47,669 nucleotides of DNA from Dehalococcoidia bacterium (GTDB taxonomy: Bacteria > Chloroflexota > Dehalococcoidia > Dehalococcoidales > RBG-16-60-22). Made by a program: the position numbers and the translations under genes. A model generated the notes under the pieces. It searched no databases. It saw only the letters and a program-made list of their open reading frames with translations, and was not told the DNA's origin. Positions 46,512-47,669 of the stretch are shown here, piece by piece (position 1 is the stretch's first letter; every line of letters starts with the position of its first letter). Location of the stretch: contig PLLL01000069.1 in NCBI GenBank assembly GCA_003141235.1, positions 8,734 to 56,402 of the forward strand, read 5' to 3'.

Positions 46512-46545
46512 ATGATATCTTACTTGATAAATATATTGATATCAT
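46512..46545. promoter_or_regulatory. Inverted repeat ATGATATC-N18-GATATCAT in a divergent promoter region
   Basis: Perfect 8-bp arms in AT-rich DNA between the SBP and cupin genes. Confidence 0.5.
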
Positions 46546-46623
46546 GTTTAAATTGATGCTAGAATGTGGTAACAATCATCGAAAAGTTAATCACAAGTAA
46601 ATTTGAAAAGGGGGTCTCAAGGA

Positions 46624-47028
46624 ATGGGTAAATACGATAAGTACTTTTATTCCAAGGCGCAAGGCATTGCGGGACCGTCCCGTCCGGAAATTAAAGGAAG
46701 CAGCATCTTAGTGGACAAAGGCAAGCTAGGGGATTTCGGCATAGGCTGGGTACCCATCACCCAACCTTTCAAAATGGTAGATACCGCTCACAAGCATGAT
46801 TACGCCCAGATTTTAGCTTTCGTTGGAGGTAACCTGAAGGACTTGTTCGATTTTGACGCTGAAATAGAGCTTTATGTGGGAGGCGAAAAACACATCATCA
46901 CCCAAACTACGGTGGTGTATATTCCCGGTGGAGTGATGCACTGCCCTTTGTATTTTAATAAAGTGGGCAAGCCGTTACTGTTCAATAATATGTATTTTAC
47001 AGACGAATACATGAAGAAGACAGATTGA
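46624..47028 (+). CDS. Cupin-like protein
   Basis: HKHDYAQILAFVGG...GGEKHIITQTTVVYIPGGVMHCPLYF. Confidence 0.65.
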   Translation: MGKYDKYFYSKAQGIAGPSRPEIKGSSILVDKGKLGDFGIGWVPITQPFKMVDTAHKHDYAQILAFVGGNLKDLFDFDAEIELYVGGEKHIITQTTVVYIPGGVMHCPLYFNKVGKPLLFNNMYFTDEYMKKTD

Positions 47029-47260
47029 AGAATATAAAGAGAATGTGGGCTGACTCCCCCAAAGCAAAAGATACCAACCAAACTGATCAGGGAGCTTGTA
47101 TAGTCACCTGCCTGTATGGTCTGTTCCGGTATAACAGAAACAATCAAGGGTAGTGGACTCGGTTGGATTTAGGTTACCCAAAACGCTAGATCGTGCAATA
47201 TGGTAACAAAGTACTATAAAGTTACTTTGGCTAACAATATGGGCAGATGTGACTTATTAA

Positions 47261-47669
47261 TTATGGTTTGGCACGGCTATTCAGTGTCTGTTGAAAATAT
47301 TGTCCCAGGGTACTTAGTTTGTCTTTCCCGAGATTGGCCATGGAAGCCTGATTTATCAGGCGGTTGTATTCGGCGGTAGTAAGATTATGGGGTGTGCTGT
47401 CATAATCGAGGTAGGAAAAAAGGTTCCGGGTCCAGAAGAAAGAGATAAAATCCATGCCGGTGGCATCAGCCAGGTTCGTCACGTCCTGGATGAAACGTTT
47501 ATCCAGCGGATACCAGAAACTATAGACATCCCGGTTCATGGCTTTTTCGGTATCACCAAGGCCGTTTCCAAGCTCCGTCGCCGAGGCTTTCCATAGCCAC
47601 GACTCACTTATGGTAACGCGCTTTCCGGCGGCTTTAGCTTGCTGGGCATAGCTCAAGGCGCGTTCGAGC
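47261..47669 (-). CDS. C-terminal part of a hypothetical protein, N-terminus beyond the window edge
   Basis: Open frame into the right edge; LSYAQQAKAAGKRVTISESWLWKAS... Confidence 0.6.
   Translation of the reverse strand, partial: LERALSYAQQAKAAGKRVTISESWLWKASATELGNGLGDTEKAMNRDVYSFWYPLDKRFIQDVTNLADATGMDFISFFWTRNLFSYLDYDSTPHNLTTAEYNRLINQASMANLGKDKLSTLGQYFQQTLNSRAKP

Noticed and set aside
1-47669. rRNA genes, intact tRNA genes, CRISPR arrays, prophage or transposase genes
   Set aside because: None could be recognised by eye; only the truncated tRNA-like fragment at 40132-40196 and the hairpin insert at 34148-34253 were found.

Overview
47.7 kb bacterial window, gene-dense, probably Chloroflexota/Dehalococcoidia-like (inferred from gene content only). 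Left part: core genes (lspA, RluD-type synthase, gltX-glnS, NfeD-like, PflX-like radical SAM, HIT), then a cluster A-I ABC transporter operon with a coupled methyltransferase. Middle: a DesK/NarL-type two-component system divergent from a secreted-protein plus MacAB-type efflux locus, then small zinc-ribbon ORFs, a coiled-coil protein and a six-repeat IPT/TIG surface receptor. Right part: two oligopeptide-type ABC transporter operons, an OYE/FadH-like reductase, a degraded permease/reductase chimera, a three-subunit molybdopterin oxidoreductase operon, a lone C2H2 zinc finger, a TPR-PRiA4_ORF3 protein, MarR and a cupin. Main observations: (1) two gaplessly alignable ~100-bp promoter modules (14324-14423 and 16164-16263) sharing a 14-bp palindrome and helically phased TCAT/ATGA half-sites, one in front of each transcription unit of the efflux locus and next to its two-component system; (2) a ~106-bp three-hairpin insert resembling an IS200/IS605-type right end, sitting after codon 6 of a dppB-like gene that also carries a 1-nt T-run deletion and is fused to the C-terminal half of an ene-reductase, apparently a collapsed second copy of the adjacent dppB-dppC-reductase cassette; (3) a ZnuA-like binding protein lacking the canonical His ligands, in an operon with a methyltransferase and a TTGCA-N6-TGCAA dyad at its promoter; (4) unlisted small ORFs and overlapping leader ORFs; (5) a 5'-truncated tRNA-like fragment beside a C2H2 gene with a doubled CTTATAAG palindrome. 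All family calls are by eye; no searches were run.
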